52,997 bases of DNA, taken from positions 1-52,997 of the forward strand of contig CAIULK010000056.1 in assembly GCA_903899885.1 (NCBI GenBank). The letters are read 5' to 3'. The position numbers and the translations under genes are program-made. The first letter of the stretch is position 1. Each line of letters opens with the position of its first letter. The notes under the pieces were generated by a model that worked only from the letters and a program-made list of their open reading frames with translations, had not been told where the DNA came from and ran no database searches. This document shows positions 1 through 9,032 of this stretch, in pieces. Source of the DNA: an uncultured Rhodospirillaceae bacterium (lineage in GTDB: Bacteria; Pseudomonadota; Alphaproteobacteria; Rhodospirillales; Magnetospirillaceae).

Positions 1-381
1 CGCCTTGCCCAGGAAGCCCTGAAGGAAGGGCGGTTGCCGACCCGGCTGCATGTCGTGGTCGACGGCGTCGAGGCAATGCGTTTCTTGAAGCGCGAAGCCC
101 CCTATGACAAGGCCCCCACCCCGCGCCTTGTCCTGCTCGACCTCAACCTTCCGCGCAAGGACGGCCGCCAGGTTCTGGCCGAGATGAAGTCCGACCCGGC
201 CCTGCGCCGCATTCCGGTGGTGGTTCTGACCACCTCGCAGGCGGAGCAAGATGTCGGCCGCTGCTATGACCTGCACGCCAACTGCTACATCACCAAGCCC
301 GTCGATCTGGACCGCTTCATCGCGGTGGTTCATCTGATCGAGGAATTCTGGTGCTCGATCGTCACCCTCCCGCCGGTCTGA
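1..381 (+). CDS. Response regulator, Rcp1/CheY-like single receiver domain (5' truncated)
   Basis: A stand-alone receiver domain that passes phosphate from a histidine kinase to a partner. The reading frame is open to base 1, so the start lies outside the window; the TTG at 34 is internal. Visible receiver landmarks are the phospho-acceptor in [13 protein letters not shown], the Thr/Ser of VVLTTSQ and the Lys of ITKPVD. The [13 protein letters not shown] wording and the C-terminal FW are typical of small regulators paired with phytochrome-like or hybrid kinases. The next gene starts 6 bases after the stop and also begins with a receiver, so both probably belong to one signalling operon whose kinase lies upstream. 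Family assignment is secure; partner and output are inferred. Confidence 0.9.
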   Translation, partial: RLAQEALKEGRLPTRLHVVVDGVEAMRFLKREAPYDKAPTPRLVLLDLNLPRKDGRQVLAEMKSDPALRRIPVVVLTTSQAEQDVGRCYDLHANCYITKPVDLDRFIAVVHLIEEFWCSIVTLPPV

Positions 382-387
382 TCCGTC

Positions 388-2856
388 ATGACGCAACCGG
401 ACTCGAAGACTGTTCTGGTTGTCGAAGACAATCCGGGTGATGCGCGTCTGGTCTCGCTCTACCTGCGCGAGGAAATTCACACCCCGTTCCGCATTCTGAC
501 CGCCGACACCCTGGCCGGCGGGCTCGACCTTCTCGACAAGGGCGGCATCGATGTGGTGCTGCTGGACCTGTCCTTGCCGGACTCGTCCGGGCTGGGCACC
601 TTGGCGGGTTTGCGCGCCGCCCAGCCTTGGGTGCCGGTGGTGGTGCTGACCGGCAACGACGACGAGGCGCTGGCCTTGGACTCGTTGCGCAGCGGGGCCC
701 AGGACTATCTGGTCAAGGGCCATGGTGGCGGCGACGCCGTGCGCCGCGCCGTCCGCTATGCCATCGAACGGGCGCGGATCGTCGGCGAAATGCGGCGCAG
801 CGAGATCCGCTTTCGCGCTGTGTTCGACAATGCCGGGGTCGGCGTTCTGCTGACCGATGCCGATGGGCGCTTTATCGAGGTCAACCCGGCCTTCGCGGCC
901 ATGCTGGGCGTCAGCCGCCAGGAGGTGCTGGGCCAAACCATCGGCGACCATACCCACCCCGAGGATTTGGAGCGCAGCACCGAGGCGATCAAGGAATTGC
1001 TGGCCGGGCGGCGCGACAGTTTCGGTTTGCAAAAACGCTATCTGGCCAAGGACGGCCGCACACTCTGGGCGCGTCTGACCGTTACCGCCGTGCGCGACGA
1101 GGATACCGGGCAATTGCGTTTCGGCGTCGCGGTGGTCGAGGACATCACCGCGCGGCGCAAGCTGGAAGAATATATGCGCTTGGCCGCCACGGTGTTCGAA
1201 AACACCACGGAAGCCTTGTTCATCACCGACGGCGCCCAGCGGATCGTCCACACCAACCGCGCATTCACCGACATCACCGGGTTCTCGCAAGACGAGGTGC
1301 TGGGCCGCACGCCGAATATCCTGGCCTCGGGCCAGCACGACGCCGATTTTTATGTCCGCATGTGGCAGGATCTGGAGCATGCCGGGCGCTGGGAAGGCGA
1401 AATCTGGAACCGCCGCAAATCCGGCGAAACCTATGTCGGCTGGCAAAGCATCGTCGCCGTCCGCGACGAGGCGGGCGTCATCACCAACTATGTCTCGGTA
1501 CTCAGCGACATCACGTCGCGCAAGGAAATCGAGGAGCGGCTGTCCTACGCCGCCAACCACGATCCCTTGACCCGCCTGCCCAACCGCACCTTGTTCGAGG
1601 AACGGCTGTCGCGGGCCATCGCGCGCGCCACCCGCAGCCGCCTTCAGGTGGCGCTGCTGTTCGCCGACCTCGACCATTTCAAGGAAATCAACGACACCCT
1701 GGGTCACCTGGTCGGCGATTCGCTGCTGCAACAGGTGGCCGACCGGATTTCCGGAGTGATCCGCCAGGAAGACACCGTCGCCCGCCTGGCCGGCGACGAA
1801 TTCACGGTGATCTTGGAGGACGTGTCGGACCCGCGCGACGCCGCCACGGTGGCCCACAAGATTCTGCGCGCCCTGGCGATGCCGTTCGATCTGGGCGGGC
1901 ACTCGGCCAGCGTCACCTCGTCGATCGGGGTGGCGATCTATCCCACCGACGCCGCCGATCCGTATACCCTGATCCGGTTGGCCGATACCGCGATGTACCG
2001 GTCAAAAAGGCTGGGACGCAACTGTTGCCAGTTCCATTCGGCAACCATCAACGCCCAAACCTTCGAACGCATGGCGCTGGAAGAGGCGCTGAGCCGGGCG
2101 TTGGAACACAATGAGTTCGACCTGCATTACCAGCCGATCTTCGAGATCAAAAGCGGCCATGTGATCGCGGTCGAGGCGTTCATGCGCTGGCACCATCCGG
2201 AAGCGGGCATGGTGATGCCGGGTCAATTCCTGTCGCTGGCCGAGGAAACCGGCCTGATCGTGCCGATCGGCGCCTGGGGCCTGAACGCCGCCCTAACCCA
2301 GGCGGCGGCTTGGCGCGGCATGGGGTTGGACGGGTTCGAGATCGCCGTCAATCTGTCGGCCCGCCAAATCCACCAAGGTGATTTGGCCGAAACCGTCGCC
2401 ATGGCGTTGGAGTCCAGCGGCGAGGCCCCCGATCGCTTGGTTCTGGAGATCCCGGAAACCTGCGCCACCGACAGCGCCTCGTCGGCCTTGTTCGCCCGGC
2501 TGTCGGCGATGGGGGTGAAACTGATGATCGATGAATTCGGCGCGGGCTATTCCTCGTTCACCGCGCTCAAGCGGCTGCCGTTCCGGGGCGTCAAGCTGAG
2601 CCAGACCTTCGTGCGCAACGCGGCACTCAGCGCCGACGACGCCGGGATCATCGCCGCCGTGGTCGCGGTGGCACGGGGCTTGCGCTTGAAGGTCACGGTT
2701 CCCGGGGTCGAGACCAGCGATCAATGGAAACCGTTCGAAACCCTCGATTGCGACCGCGCCCAAGGTATCTTGTTCGCCCGCCCGATGAACTCGGAAGCCA
2801 CCACCCGCGCCCTGAAGCGCGGCACCACGGTTACCTTCGCCAACGCAGGATCGTAA
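388..2856 (+). CDS. REC-PAS-PAS-GGDEF-EAL c-di-GMP signalling protein
   Basis: A phosphorylation- and ligand-controlled diguanylate cyclase with a C-terminal EAL domain. Order: receiver about 5-125 (Asp60 in VVLLDLSLPD, Lys110), PAS about 138-255, PAS about 262-380, GGDEF about 385-550, EAL about 562-810. The cyclase motif is AGDEF at 468-472, an accepted variant, and RQED at 459-462 is an RxxD product-inhibition site at the usual five-residue distance, so synthesis is likely. The EAL domain is degenerate: EAL reads EAF, DDFGTG reads DEFGAG (715-720), the KID motif reads KLS (736-738) and AEGVE reads VPGVE (771-775). It therefore probably senses c-di-GMP or GTP, or is inactive, rather than acting as a phosphodiesterase. 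The stop overlaps the convergent membrane-protein gene by 26 bases. Confidence 0.93.
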   Translation: MTQPDSKTVLVVEDNPGDARLVSLYLREEIHTPFRILTADTLAGGLDLLDKGGIDVVLLDLSLPDSSGLGTLAGLRAAQPWVPVVVLTGNDDEALALDSLRSGAQDYLVKGHGGGDAVRRAVRYAIERARIVGEMRRSEIRFRAVFDNAGVGVLLTDADGRFIEVNPAFAAMLGVSRQEVLGQTIGDHTHPEDLERSTEAIKELLAGRRDSFGLQKRYLAKDGRTLWARLTVTAVRDEDTGQLRFGVAVVEDITARRKLEEYMRLAATVFENTTEALFITDGAQRIVHTNRAFTDITGFSQDEVLGRTPNILASGQHDADFYVRMWQDLEHAGRWEGEIWNRRKSGETYVGWQSIVAVRDEAGVITNYVSVLSDITSRKEIEERLSYAANHDPLTRLPNRTLFEERLSRAIARATRSRLQVALLFADLDHFKEINDTLGHLVGDSLLQQVADRISGVIRQEDTVARLAGDEFTVILEDVSDPRDAATVAHKILRALAMPFDLGGHSASVTSSIGVAIYPTDAADPYTLIRLADTAMYRSKRLGRNCCQFHSATINAQTFERMALEEALSRALEHNEFDLHYQPIFEIKSGHVIAVEAFMRWHHPEAGMVMPGQFLSLAEETGLIVPIGAWGLNAALTQAAAWRGMGLDGFEIAVNLSARQIHQGDLAETVAMALESSGEAPDRLVLEIPETCATDSASSALFARLSAMGVKLMIDEFGAGYSSFTALKRLPFRGVKLSQTFVRNAALSADDAGIIAAVVAVARGLRLKVTVPGVETSDQWKPFETLDCDRAQGILFARPMNSEATTRALKRGTTVTFANAGS

Positions 2857-4603
2857 TCGCCCCCCAACCAACCGCCAGCCCCAAGGCGGCCGCCATCGCC
2901 AGTAGACTGACCCAATCGGCGGCGTCCTGCGCGAACGGTTGGCGGAACGGGAACGGGCGGCGCTCCAGAAAGGCCTTGGCCTTGTCCACCTCGTCGGCGC
3001 GGAAATGGTCGCCCGGCATGCAGCCGTTAACCAGCGGATAGACGTAACAGGCCGGGTTCTTGATGTTCAGCACGTTGCCGGTCGCCATCAAGGCCGGACC
3101 GGGGCGCAGCGTTTTGATCGGCAGCCGCTCCAAGCCGTAACCAAACAGGGCTTGATAGCAAAAGATATGCGCGCCGCCCATCGCCACCGCCTCATCGACG
3201 ATGCGGTCCTTGACGATCCGGCCCAGCGCATCGACGGCAACCGTGTTCCCGGTAACCGCCGGGCCGTGGCCGCTGGCCCGCGCGTGCTGCCACGCTTGAA
3301 CCAATCGGGTTGGCTGATACGTCAGGGTTTGCACCTCGCCTTGGCCGACCACCACGCCGGTCCACACGGCGCTGGCCACGCACGCCACCGCCAACACCGC
3401 CCGGATCGCAACCGTCCGCCCGACCGAGGCGATGGCAAGCGCCGCCGCGACCATCGCCACTGGACCATAGGCCACCCACCAGCGGGCCAGCGATGAGCTG
3501 GAGCCCACCCCCGGCAGCGATTTGAGGAACCGATTCCAATCAGGATCCCAGACATTGACCGCGACCGGAATCGCCAGCACGGCAAGCAAGGCCGCCGCCC
3601 GCATCCAGGCCGCCGCATTCTTGCGATCCCGGACAAGGCGGGCCACGCCGATCCCGGCCATGATCTGGGCCAGCGCCAAGGCCACCGGGCCGATCGCCTC
3701 GCGGTATTCGCCCGCCCCCAATTCCCAGGTATCGTTGACGATGCCGGTGTCGCCCGAGATATCCGGCTCGATCCCGGCCAAGGCACGCAGCACCAAGCCG
3801 ATAACGTGAAACACCCCCGGATAGGCGGGCAACGTGTACAGATCACGCGGTAACTGCCCCATCAGTGCCGCCACGGCGGTCAATTTGGCGGCCAGCAGCA
3901 GCCCGGCACCCAGCACGGCGGCGCACGAACGCAGCTCGTTTCCAAGATCGTCACGGCCGTTCCACAGCCCCTCGGCCAGCACCACGGCGGCCACGGCCAG
4001 CATCGCGGGCGGCATCAGCGAACCCAAGCCGCCGAGAACCATATAGGCGATCAGGACGGCGGCCAGCAGGGTTCCGCAGATCCAGCCCCACCGGCCACGA
4101 TGGGGCATCACCAGGGCCAAGGCAACCAGCGGCACCAACGCCAAGGAATGATGCTGAACCTGACCACCCAGCAGCTTGTCGAGATAGGGCCGCCAGAACA
4201 AAAACGTTCCGGCCCCGGCCAGGGCCGCCACCGGATCGACACCAAAACCGCAGCGCAGCAGCCCATACATCCCCAGCATACCCGCAGCGGCGAAGACCAC
4301 GAACGTCAGATAGATGCCGGTGACCGGCCCGAACAGACCGAAGGCCACCTGTGCCAGCGAATAATACACGTCCTGGGGATCGGCGAAGGCGGGCATGCCG
4401 CCGCAAAAACCCGGCGTGAACCAGCGAACCGCGCTCGAACCGTTTTCCAGGCCCCAGAAATAGCCGTCCAGCATCTTGGGCAGGTAATACATGAAATCAT
4501 CGGCCATCCCCCCGTGCGCGTTGGGGAACAACGGGCCGAGGGTCGCGTGCAGCAGGCCCAGCAGCGCCGCCAGAACGGCGGCAACGGCCAGACGGCCTTT
4601 CAT
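2831..4603 (-). CDS. Polytopic membrane protein, possibly GT-C-like (unknown function)
   Basis: A 590-residue protein with about a dozen hydrophobic segments spread over its length. The start chosen is ATG at 4603: it gives an N-terminal hydrophobic helix ([20 protein letters not shown]) and its A overlaps the purC stop (ATGA), which implies translational coupling. The acidic pair in [14 protein letters not shown], in the first loop after TM1, is reminiscent of the catalytic acidic residues in GT-C glycosyltransferases and related sugar-lipid enzymes. That resemblance is weak and no specific family was recognised. Longer in-frame starts up to 4867 are rejected because they lie inside purC. 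The coupling to a purine gene is unexplained. The 3' end overlaps the convergent GGDEF-EAL gene. Confidence 0.75.
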   Translation of the reverse strand: MKGRLAVAAVLAALLGLLHATLGPLFPNAHGGMADDFMYYLPKMLDGYFWGLENGSSAVRWFTPGFCGGMPAFADPQDVYYSLAQVAFGLFGPVTGIYLTFVVFAAAGMLGMYGLLRCGFGVDPVAALAGAGTFLFWRPYLDKLLGGQVQHHSLALVPLVALALVMPHRGRWGWICGTLLAAVLIAYMVLGGLGSLMPPAMLAVAAVVLAEGLWNGRDDLGNELRSCAAVLGAGLLLAAKLTAVAALMGQLPRDLYTLPAYPGVFHVIGLVLRALAGIEPDISGDTGIVNDTWELGAGEYREAIGPVALALAQIMAGIGVARLVRDRKNAAAWMRAAALLAVLAIPVAVNVWDPDWNRFLKSLPGVGSSSSLARWWVAYGPVAMVAAALAIASVGRTVAIRAVLAVACVASAVWTGVVVGQGEVQTLTYQPTRLVQAWQHARASGHGPAVTGNTVAVDALGRIVKDRIVDEAVAMGGAHIFCYQALFGYGLERLPIKTLRPGPALMATGNVLNIKNPACYVYPLVNGCMPGDHFRADEVDKAKAFLERRPFPFRQPFAQDAADWVSLLAMAAALGLAVGWGAITILRWRR

Positions 4604-5577
4604 CGCAGAAAGGCCGCCAGATTGCGCCCGATCCGCTCCTTGACCGGTTCGCCGACCGGCGGCGGCTCGAAGGTGCGGCCGGTCACGGTCTCGAACAGCG
4701 AAATATATTTCTGGCTGAATTCGACCAGCGTGTCGTCGGGGATATCGGGAATCGGCTGGGTATAGGGGTCGCAGCGCGCCGCGATCCACAGCCGAAGGAA
4801 CTCCTTGTCCAGGCTTTCGGGCTCCTCGCCCTTGGCATGGCGGGCGGCGAAGCTGTCGGCCTTCCAATAGCGGCTGGAATCGGGGGTCAGGATTTCGTCG
4901 GCCAGCGTGATGGTTCCGGCCTCGTCTATTCCGAATTCGAATTTGGTATCGACCAAGATCAGGCCGTGCCGACCGGCGATCTCACGCCCGCGCGCGAACA
5001 GGGCCAGGGAGAGGCGGGCCATTTCGTCCCACTGGCCTTGGGTCAGCAAGCCCTTGGCGACGATTTCGGCGGGCGTGATCGGGGCGTCGTGGCCGCCGAT
5101 ATCGGCCTTGGTGGTCGGGGTCAGGATGGTGCCCGGCAATTGATCGTTCTTGACCAAACCGTCGGGGAAATCGATGCCGTACAGGTGGCGCTTGCCCGCC
5201 TTGTACATCGGCCAAATCGAGGTCTCGGTCGAACCGGTCAGGTAATCGCGCACCACCATCTCGACCGGCAGCATGGTCAGGCGCCGCCCGATCACCACGT
5301 TGGGATCGGGATAATCCAGCACGTGATTGGGGCAGATGTCGGCGGTCGCCTCGAACCAGAAGCGCGCGGTCTGGGTCAGCACCTGGCCCTTGAACGGCAC
5401 GGCGGCCAGCACCTTGTCGAAGGCGCTTTGACGATCGGTGGCGATCAGGATGCGCCGCCCGTCGGGCAGGTCATAATTCTCGCGCACCTTGCCCTGATAG
5501 TGATTGGGCAGGCCGGGGAAATGAGCCTCCTCCAAAACATTGGGGATGGCGGCGCGAATGATCGAGGGGTCCAGCAT
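4600..5577 (-). CDS. purC: Phosphoribosylaminoimidazole-succinocarboxamide synthase (SAICAR synthase), long type
   Basis: Catalyses ATP-dependent ligation of aspartate to CAIR in de novo purine synthesis (cytosolic). The 325-residue length and wording match the longer, Ade1-like SAICAR synthase rather than the ~240-residue bacterial type. Landmarks: [12 protein letters not shown] (about 27-37, nucleotide-binding start), ATDRQSAFD (46-54), the substrate loop [11 protein letters not shown], and DTKFEFG. ATG 5577 is preferred over upstream ATGs at 5595 and 5637 because homology begins at [11 protein letters not shown] second, short-type purC lies at 13383-14151 but is frameshifted, so this copy may be the only working one here. 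It is divergent from the GntR gene and coupled to the downstream membrane protein. Confidence 0.95.
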   Translation of the reverse strand: MLDPSIIRAAIPNVLEEAHFPGLPNHYQGKVRENYDLPDGRRILIATDRQSAFDKVLAAVPFKGQVLTQTARFWFEATADICPNHVLDYPDPNVVIGRRLTMLPVEMVVRDYLTGSTETSIWPMYKAGKRHLYGIDFPDGLVKNDQLPGTILTPTTKADIGGHDAPITPAEIVAKGLLTQGQWDEMARLSLALFARGREIAGRHGLILVDTKFEFGIDEAGTITLADEILTPDSSRYWKADSFAARHAKGEEPESLDKEFLRLWIAARCDPYTQPIPDIPDDTLVEFSQKYISLFETVTGRTFEPPPVGEPVKERIGRNLAAFLR

Positions 5578-5675
5578 GGTGATCGTCCCAGGCATTGAAG
5601 GCGCTCGGTTATGGCACTTTTCTCGTAACATCGGCAAGCTTGACGGGACACGGGCAGGGCGGCACTGTGCGCCGC

Positions 5676-6389
5676 ATGGGCTCGCCTTCTTCCCGCCTTT
5701 CCGACCGGATCGCCGACCGGCTGCTTGCCCGCATTGCCTCGGGTGAATGGCCCGTGGGCACGCAACTTCCCGGGGAACGCACCTTGGCCGACTCCATGGG
5801 GGTCAGCCGGGTTTCCGTGCGCGCGGCCTTGCAAGCGTTGAAAACCCAAGGGTTCTTGGATGCCGTTCAGGGCGGCGGCACCCGCGTGGTCGCCACCGAC
5901 GCGGCGCTCGATTCCGGTTTGGCCGCCTTGGTGCGGGTCAGCCGCGACAATCTGTTCGACCTCGCCGAAATCCGGGGAATTCTGGAAACCTGGGCGGCGG
6001 CGCGTGCCGCCATACACGCGGGGCCGGACAATCTGGCCGAATTGGACGCGGTTATCGAAATGTCCGAGCAAGACGTCGCCACCGGCGTGCGGCGGACCGA
6101 AAGCGATTTGCGCTTCCATCTGGCGGTCGCCAAGGCCTCGGGGTCCGGGCTGTATCTCCATTTGATGACCATGCTGCGCGGCATCTTGGAAGAGATGCTC
6201 GATCATCACCGCTACGAGCTGTTCCCGACCCCGGACCACAACCGCACCATCTTGGATCAGCATCGCCGGGTACGGGCCGCGATCCAAGCGCGCGACGCCA
6301 ACGGCGCGGCAGCCGCCATGCGGCGTCACATCGATTGGGTTTTGGAGGCCTATCGCCGCCACGCCCCGCCTGCTAACGGAGAAATCTAA
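5676..6389 (+). CDS. GntR-family transcriptional regulator, FadR subfamily (FCD domain)
   Basis: A DNA-binding metabolite-responsive regulator of 237 residues. The N-terminal winged helix-turn-helix is clear ([20 protein letters not shown] then [18 protein letters not shown]). The C-terminal all-helical FCD domain keeps the metal-ligand pattern: Asp/His in SDLRFHLA, His in DQHRRV and His in MRRHIDW. ATG 5676 is used; GTG 5667 is an alternative with a better-spaced AGGG at 5656. The stop overlaps the pyruvate kinase start by one base (TAATG), so both are co-transcribed and the regulator may control glycolytic or organic-acid flux. The ligand is unknown. Confidence 0.88.
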   Translation: MGSPSSRLSDRIADRLLARIASGEWPVGTQLPGERTLADSMGVSRVSVRAALQALKTQGFLDAVQGGGTRVVATDAALDSGLAALVRVSRDNLFDLAEIRGILETWAAARAAIHAGPDNLAELDAVIEMSEQDVATGVRRTESDLRFHLAVAKASGSGLYLHLMTMLRGILEEMLDHHRYELFPTPDHNRTILDQHRRVRAAIQARDANGAAAAMRRHIDWVLEAYRRHAPPANGEI

Positions 6390-7810
6390 TGCGCCGCATC
6401 CGTAATGCCAAAATCATCGCTACCCTGGGGCCATCCAGCGCGACGCCCGCGATGATCAGTGCGCTGTTCGGCGCCGGAGCCGATGTGTTCCGCCTGAATT
6501 TCAGCCACGGCAGCCACGCCGAACACCGCCAGCGGGTCGAAACGATCCGCGAGATCGAAACCCGCGCCAAGCGCCCGATCGCCATCCTGGCCGATCTGCA
6601 AGGCCCCAAGCTGCGGGTTGGCTGTTTCGCCGAAGGCCGCATCCGGCTGGAAGCCGGTGCCAAATTTCGCCTGGATCTTGAGTCCAAGCCGGGCGACGCG
6701 CGGCGGGCCCCCCTGCCCCACCCGGAAATCTTCGCGGCCCTTCGGCCCGGCATGGATCTGCTGCTCGACGACGGCCGCATCCGCCTGAAGGTGGAATTCT
6801 GCGGTCCCGACTTCGCCGAAACCCGCGTCGCCACCGGCGGTGACCTGTCGGATCACAAAGGCGTCAACGTGCCCGGCGCCGCCTTGCCGGTATCGCCCCT
6901 AACGCCCAAGGATATCCTCGATTTGGATTTCGCGCTGTCGTTGGAGGTCGATTGGATCGCGCTGAGTTTCGTGCAGCGGCCGTCGGATCTGGTGGCGGCG
7001 CGCGAGCGGATCGGCGACCGCCCGGTAAGGCTGTTGGCCAAGCTGGAAAAACCCCAAGCCATCGACCATCTGGACGACATCGTCGAACTGGCCGATGCCG
7101 TGATGGTGGCGCGCGGCGATCTGGGTGTCGAATGCCCGCCGGAAATCGTGCCGGTACTGCAAAAACGCATCATTCATGCCTGCCGCGCGGCCGGCAAGCC
7201 GGTGGTGGTCGCCACCCAGATGCTGGAATCGATGATCCATGCCGCCGCGCCCACCCGCGCCGAATCCTCGGACGTCGCCACCGCGATTTACGATGGCGCC
7301 GACGCGGTGATGCTGTCGGCCGAAACCGCGGCGGGCGAGTATCCGCTGGAAGCCGTGACGATCATGGACCGCATCGTCGCAGCCGTCGAACGCGACCCAT
7401 GGTACCGGATGGTCACCGACGCCTCGCACCAAGCGCCCCAGCACACCGGGCGCGACGCGATCTCGGCCGCCGCCCGCCAAGTCGCCCACACGCTGGAGGC
7501 GGCCGCCATCGTCACCTACACCTCGTCGGGCTCGACCACCTTGCGCGCCGCGCGCGAGCGGCCGGAACAGCCGATCGTCAGCTTGACCGCTTGTATCCAT
7601 GTCGCCCGCCAGATGGCGCTGGTGTGGGGCGCGCATTCGGTGCGCCAGGCCGATATTCACGATTTCGCGGAAATGGTCGATCACGCGATCCGCGTCGCCC
7701 GCGACGAAGGCTTTGCCCAGGGCGGCGACACCATCGTGATCACCGCCGGGGTGCCGTTCGGGCATTCGGGAACCACGAACATTCTGCGGGTGGCGGAGTG
7801 TTACGGGTGA
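6389..7810 (+). CDS. pyk: Pyruvate kinase
   Basis: Converts phosphoenolpyruvate and ADP to pyruvate and ATP in lower glycolysis. At 473 residues it has the full family length. Visible motifs: KIIATLGPSS at the N terminus, FRLNFSHGS, the LADLQGPKLRVG substrate region, the metal-binding MVARGDLGVE, and the PTRAESSDVATAIYDGADAV signature followed by MLSAETAAGEYP. The C-terminal effector domain follows (about 340-473). ATG 6389 has a clear GGAGA at 6378. It overlaps the GntR gene by one base, which suggests operon control by that regulator. A 9-bp hairpin follows the stop. Confidence 0.96.
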   Translation: MRRIRNAKIIATLGPSSATPAMISALFGAGADVFRLNFSHGSHAEHRQRVETIREIETRAKRPIAILADLQGPKLRVGCFAEGRIRLEAGAKFRLDLESKPGDARRAPLPHPEIFAALRPGMDLLLDDGRIRLKVEFCGPDFAETRVATGGDLSDHKGVNVPGAALPVSPLTPKDILDLDFALSLEVDWIALSFVQRPSDLVAARERIGDRPVRLLAKLEKPQAIDHLDDIVELADAVMVARGDLGVECPPEIVPVLQKRIIHACRAAGKPVVVATQMLESMIHAAAPTRAESSDVATAIYDGADAVMLSAETAAGEYPLEAVTIMDRIVAAVERDPWYRMVTDASHQAPQHTGRDAISAAARQVAHTLEAAAIVTYTSSGSTTLRAARERPEQPIVSLTACIHVARQMALVWGAHSVRQADIHDFAEMVDHAIRVARDEGFAQGGDTIVITAGVPFGHSGTTNILRVAECYG

Positions 7811-7817
7811 ACAACGG

Positions 7818-7849
7818 CCCGCTCGCTACCCTGTGGGACCGCGAGCGGG
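7818..7849 (+). terminator. Hairpin after pyk, possible terminator
   Basis: CCCGCTCGC at 7818-7826 pairs perfectly with GCGAGCGGG at 7841-7849 around a 14-base loop. It lies 8 bases after the pyk stop. No proper T-run follows (GTTATGGTT), so intrinsic termination is uncertain; it could stabilise the 3' end instead. Confidence 0.45.
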
Positions 7850-7888
7850 GTTATGGTTCGTGATGTTTTGGTTCCAGCCGAATCCGAC

Positions 7889-7990
7889 CTAGCACTGTTC
7901 GTTCAAATACCGGATCAGATCGGTACTTGTTACAATTCCGACGACATTGTCACCGTCATCGGCCACGGTCGGCGCACGCTCGGGCTTTCG
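7889..7990 (-). pseudogene. Remnant of a CBS-domain protein (C-terminal end only)
   Basis: In one minus-strand frame this stretch reads RAPTVADDGDNVVG, then IVTSTDLIRYLNEQC and a TAG stop at 7891-7889. That is the final strand-helix of a CBS domain (GIVTxxDLIRYL is the hallmark ending). The frame has no start and no other CBS part: within a few codons upstream it runs into the 3' end of the binding-protein gene, which uses another frame. Either a CBS gene was deleted down to its last ~30 codons or the tail was fused here by rearrangement. CBS domains normally come in pairs of about 60 residues, so this piece cannot be functional. Confidence 0.5.
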
Positions 7991-8006
7991 GCGACGTACT
8001 GACGCC

Positions 8007-9032
8007 TCAATAATAGTTCTTTGTCGCCCGCGCGAACGCCTCGTAAATATCGGGCAGCACGATGCCCTTGGCCTTCAACGCCTCGCCGCGCATGAAGACC
8101 ACGAATTGGCGGGTGCGTTCGATCGGGATGTCCTTGGGTTTGGCGCCCTCGATGATGTCCAGCGCCATTCTGGCCGCCACCTCGCCTTGTTCGAACGGCG
8201 AGGTGGCGATCGCCAGGGTACCGCCGTCCTCGACGAAGAAGCCATAGGTCCCCAGCACGAAGGGGTTGGCGTGGGTTTCGGTCCAGCTCACCACCTCGCC
8301 CGGCGGCACCAGGGTGGGATCGGAAGCGCCGCGCGCCAAGCCCCGGTAATTGGTGGTCAAGATAACGTCGGCGGTACCGCCCGCCCGATCCACCGCCTGT
8401 TGCCACTCGCCGAAGGTTTTGACCAAGGTGGCCCCGGTGAACACCAGCGGGCTCCAATCATAGGCGGCGATGTTCTTGGAATCGGCCTCGACGGTTTCCG
8501 AAGTGTCGCCCAGAAGCGCAACCCGTACCGGTGTTTTCCAGCCCTTCGACTTGGCGATTTCCAGGACCGCCGATTTCACCGCGTCGATCCTTTGGCGCTC
8601 CAAGATGCCGGTGACGTTCGCTACGTTGTCGTAGCCATAGGTTTCGGCGTCGTCGTTGACGCCCGCGAACACCACGCTGATATGGGGGTGACCCGCGTAA
8701 TATTTGGCGGCGTATGCCTGCGCGTCGTCATCGACGGCGATCACGATGTCGGGCCGCCACGCATCGATCGCCTTGCGGGCGGCGATGCCGGTCTTGGCCT
8801 TGAAGGCGGGCCAGGGATGGCGCTTGGTGTCCATATAGTACCAGCGGGTGGCGTATTTCGGCGCGCCGCCCAGCACCCGGCGGACCCCGGCGTCGATGTC
8901 GCGGGTCCAGGTATAGTCGTTGTAATAGCTTTCCAAGATGAAGATCCGCGGCTTTTCCGCGACGAACCGCATCATCAGTAACGACAGGCCCGTGAAGAAC
9001 ACCGCCATCAAGATCAGTTTCAACCGGTTCAT
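8007..9032 (-). CDS. TrpX-type ABC transporter substrate-binding protein (orphan)
   Basis: A 341-residue periplasmic-binding-like protein of the PF04392 (TrpX/YtfQ-like) type. An N-terminal hydrophobic segment (LKLILMAVFFTGLSLLMM) serves as signal or anchor. Type I binding-fold hallmarks are IVIAVDDDAQAYA, ISVVFAGVNDD, VRVALLGDTS, ADVILTTNY and the late LGTYGFFVEDGGTLAI. Start ATG 9032 overlaps the stop of the upstream transporter gene (ATGA). No ABC permease or ATPase is adjacent, which is unusual. The partner is instead an SLC13-like carrier with a cyclic-nucleotide-binding domain, so the protein may feed or sense for that carrier. The ligand is unknown. Confidence 0.82.
   Translation of the reverse strand: MNRLKLILMAVFFTGLSLLMMRFVAEKPRIFILESYYNDYTWTRDIDAGVRRVLGGAPKYATRWYYMDTKRHPWPAFKAKTGIAARKAIDAWRPDIVIAVDDDAQAYAAKYYAGHPHISVVFAGVNDDAETYGYDNVANVTGILERQRIDAVKSAVLEIAKSKGWKTPVRVALLGDTSETVEADSKNIAAYDWSPLVFTGATLVKTFGEWQQAVDRAGGTADVILTTNYRGLARGASDPTLVPPGEVVSWTETHANPFVLGTYGFFVEDGGTLAIATSPFEQGEVAARMALDIIEGAKPKDIPIERTRQFVVFMRGEALKAKGIVLPDIYEAFARATKNYY

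Noticed and set aside
4604-4867. N-terminal extension of the membrane protein up to base 4867
   Set aside because: It would lie within purC in another frame and be Arg-rich and non-hydrophobic; the ATG at 4603 gives a normal first membrane helix and an ATGA overlap.
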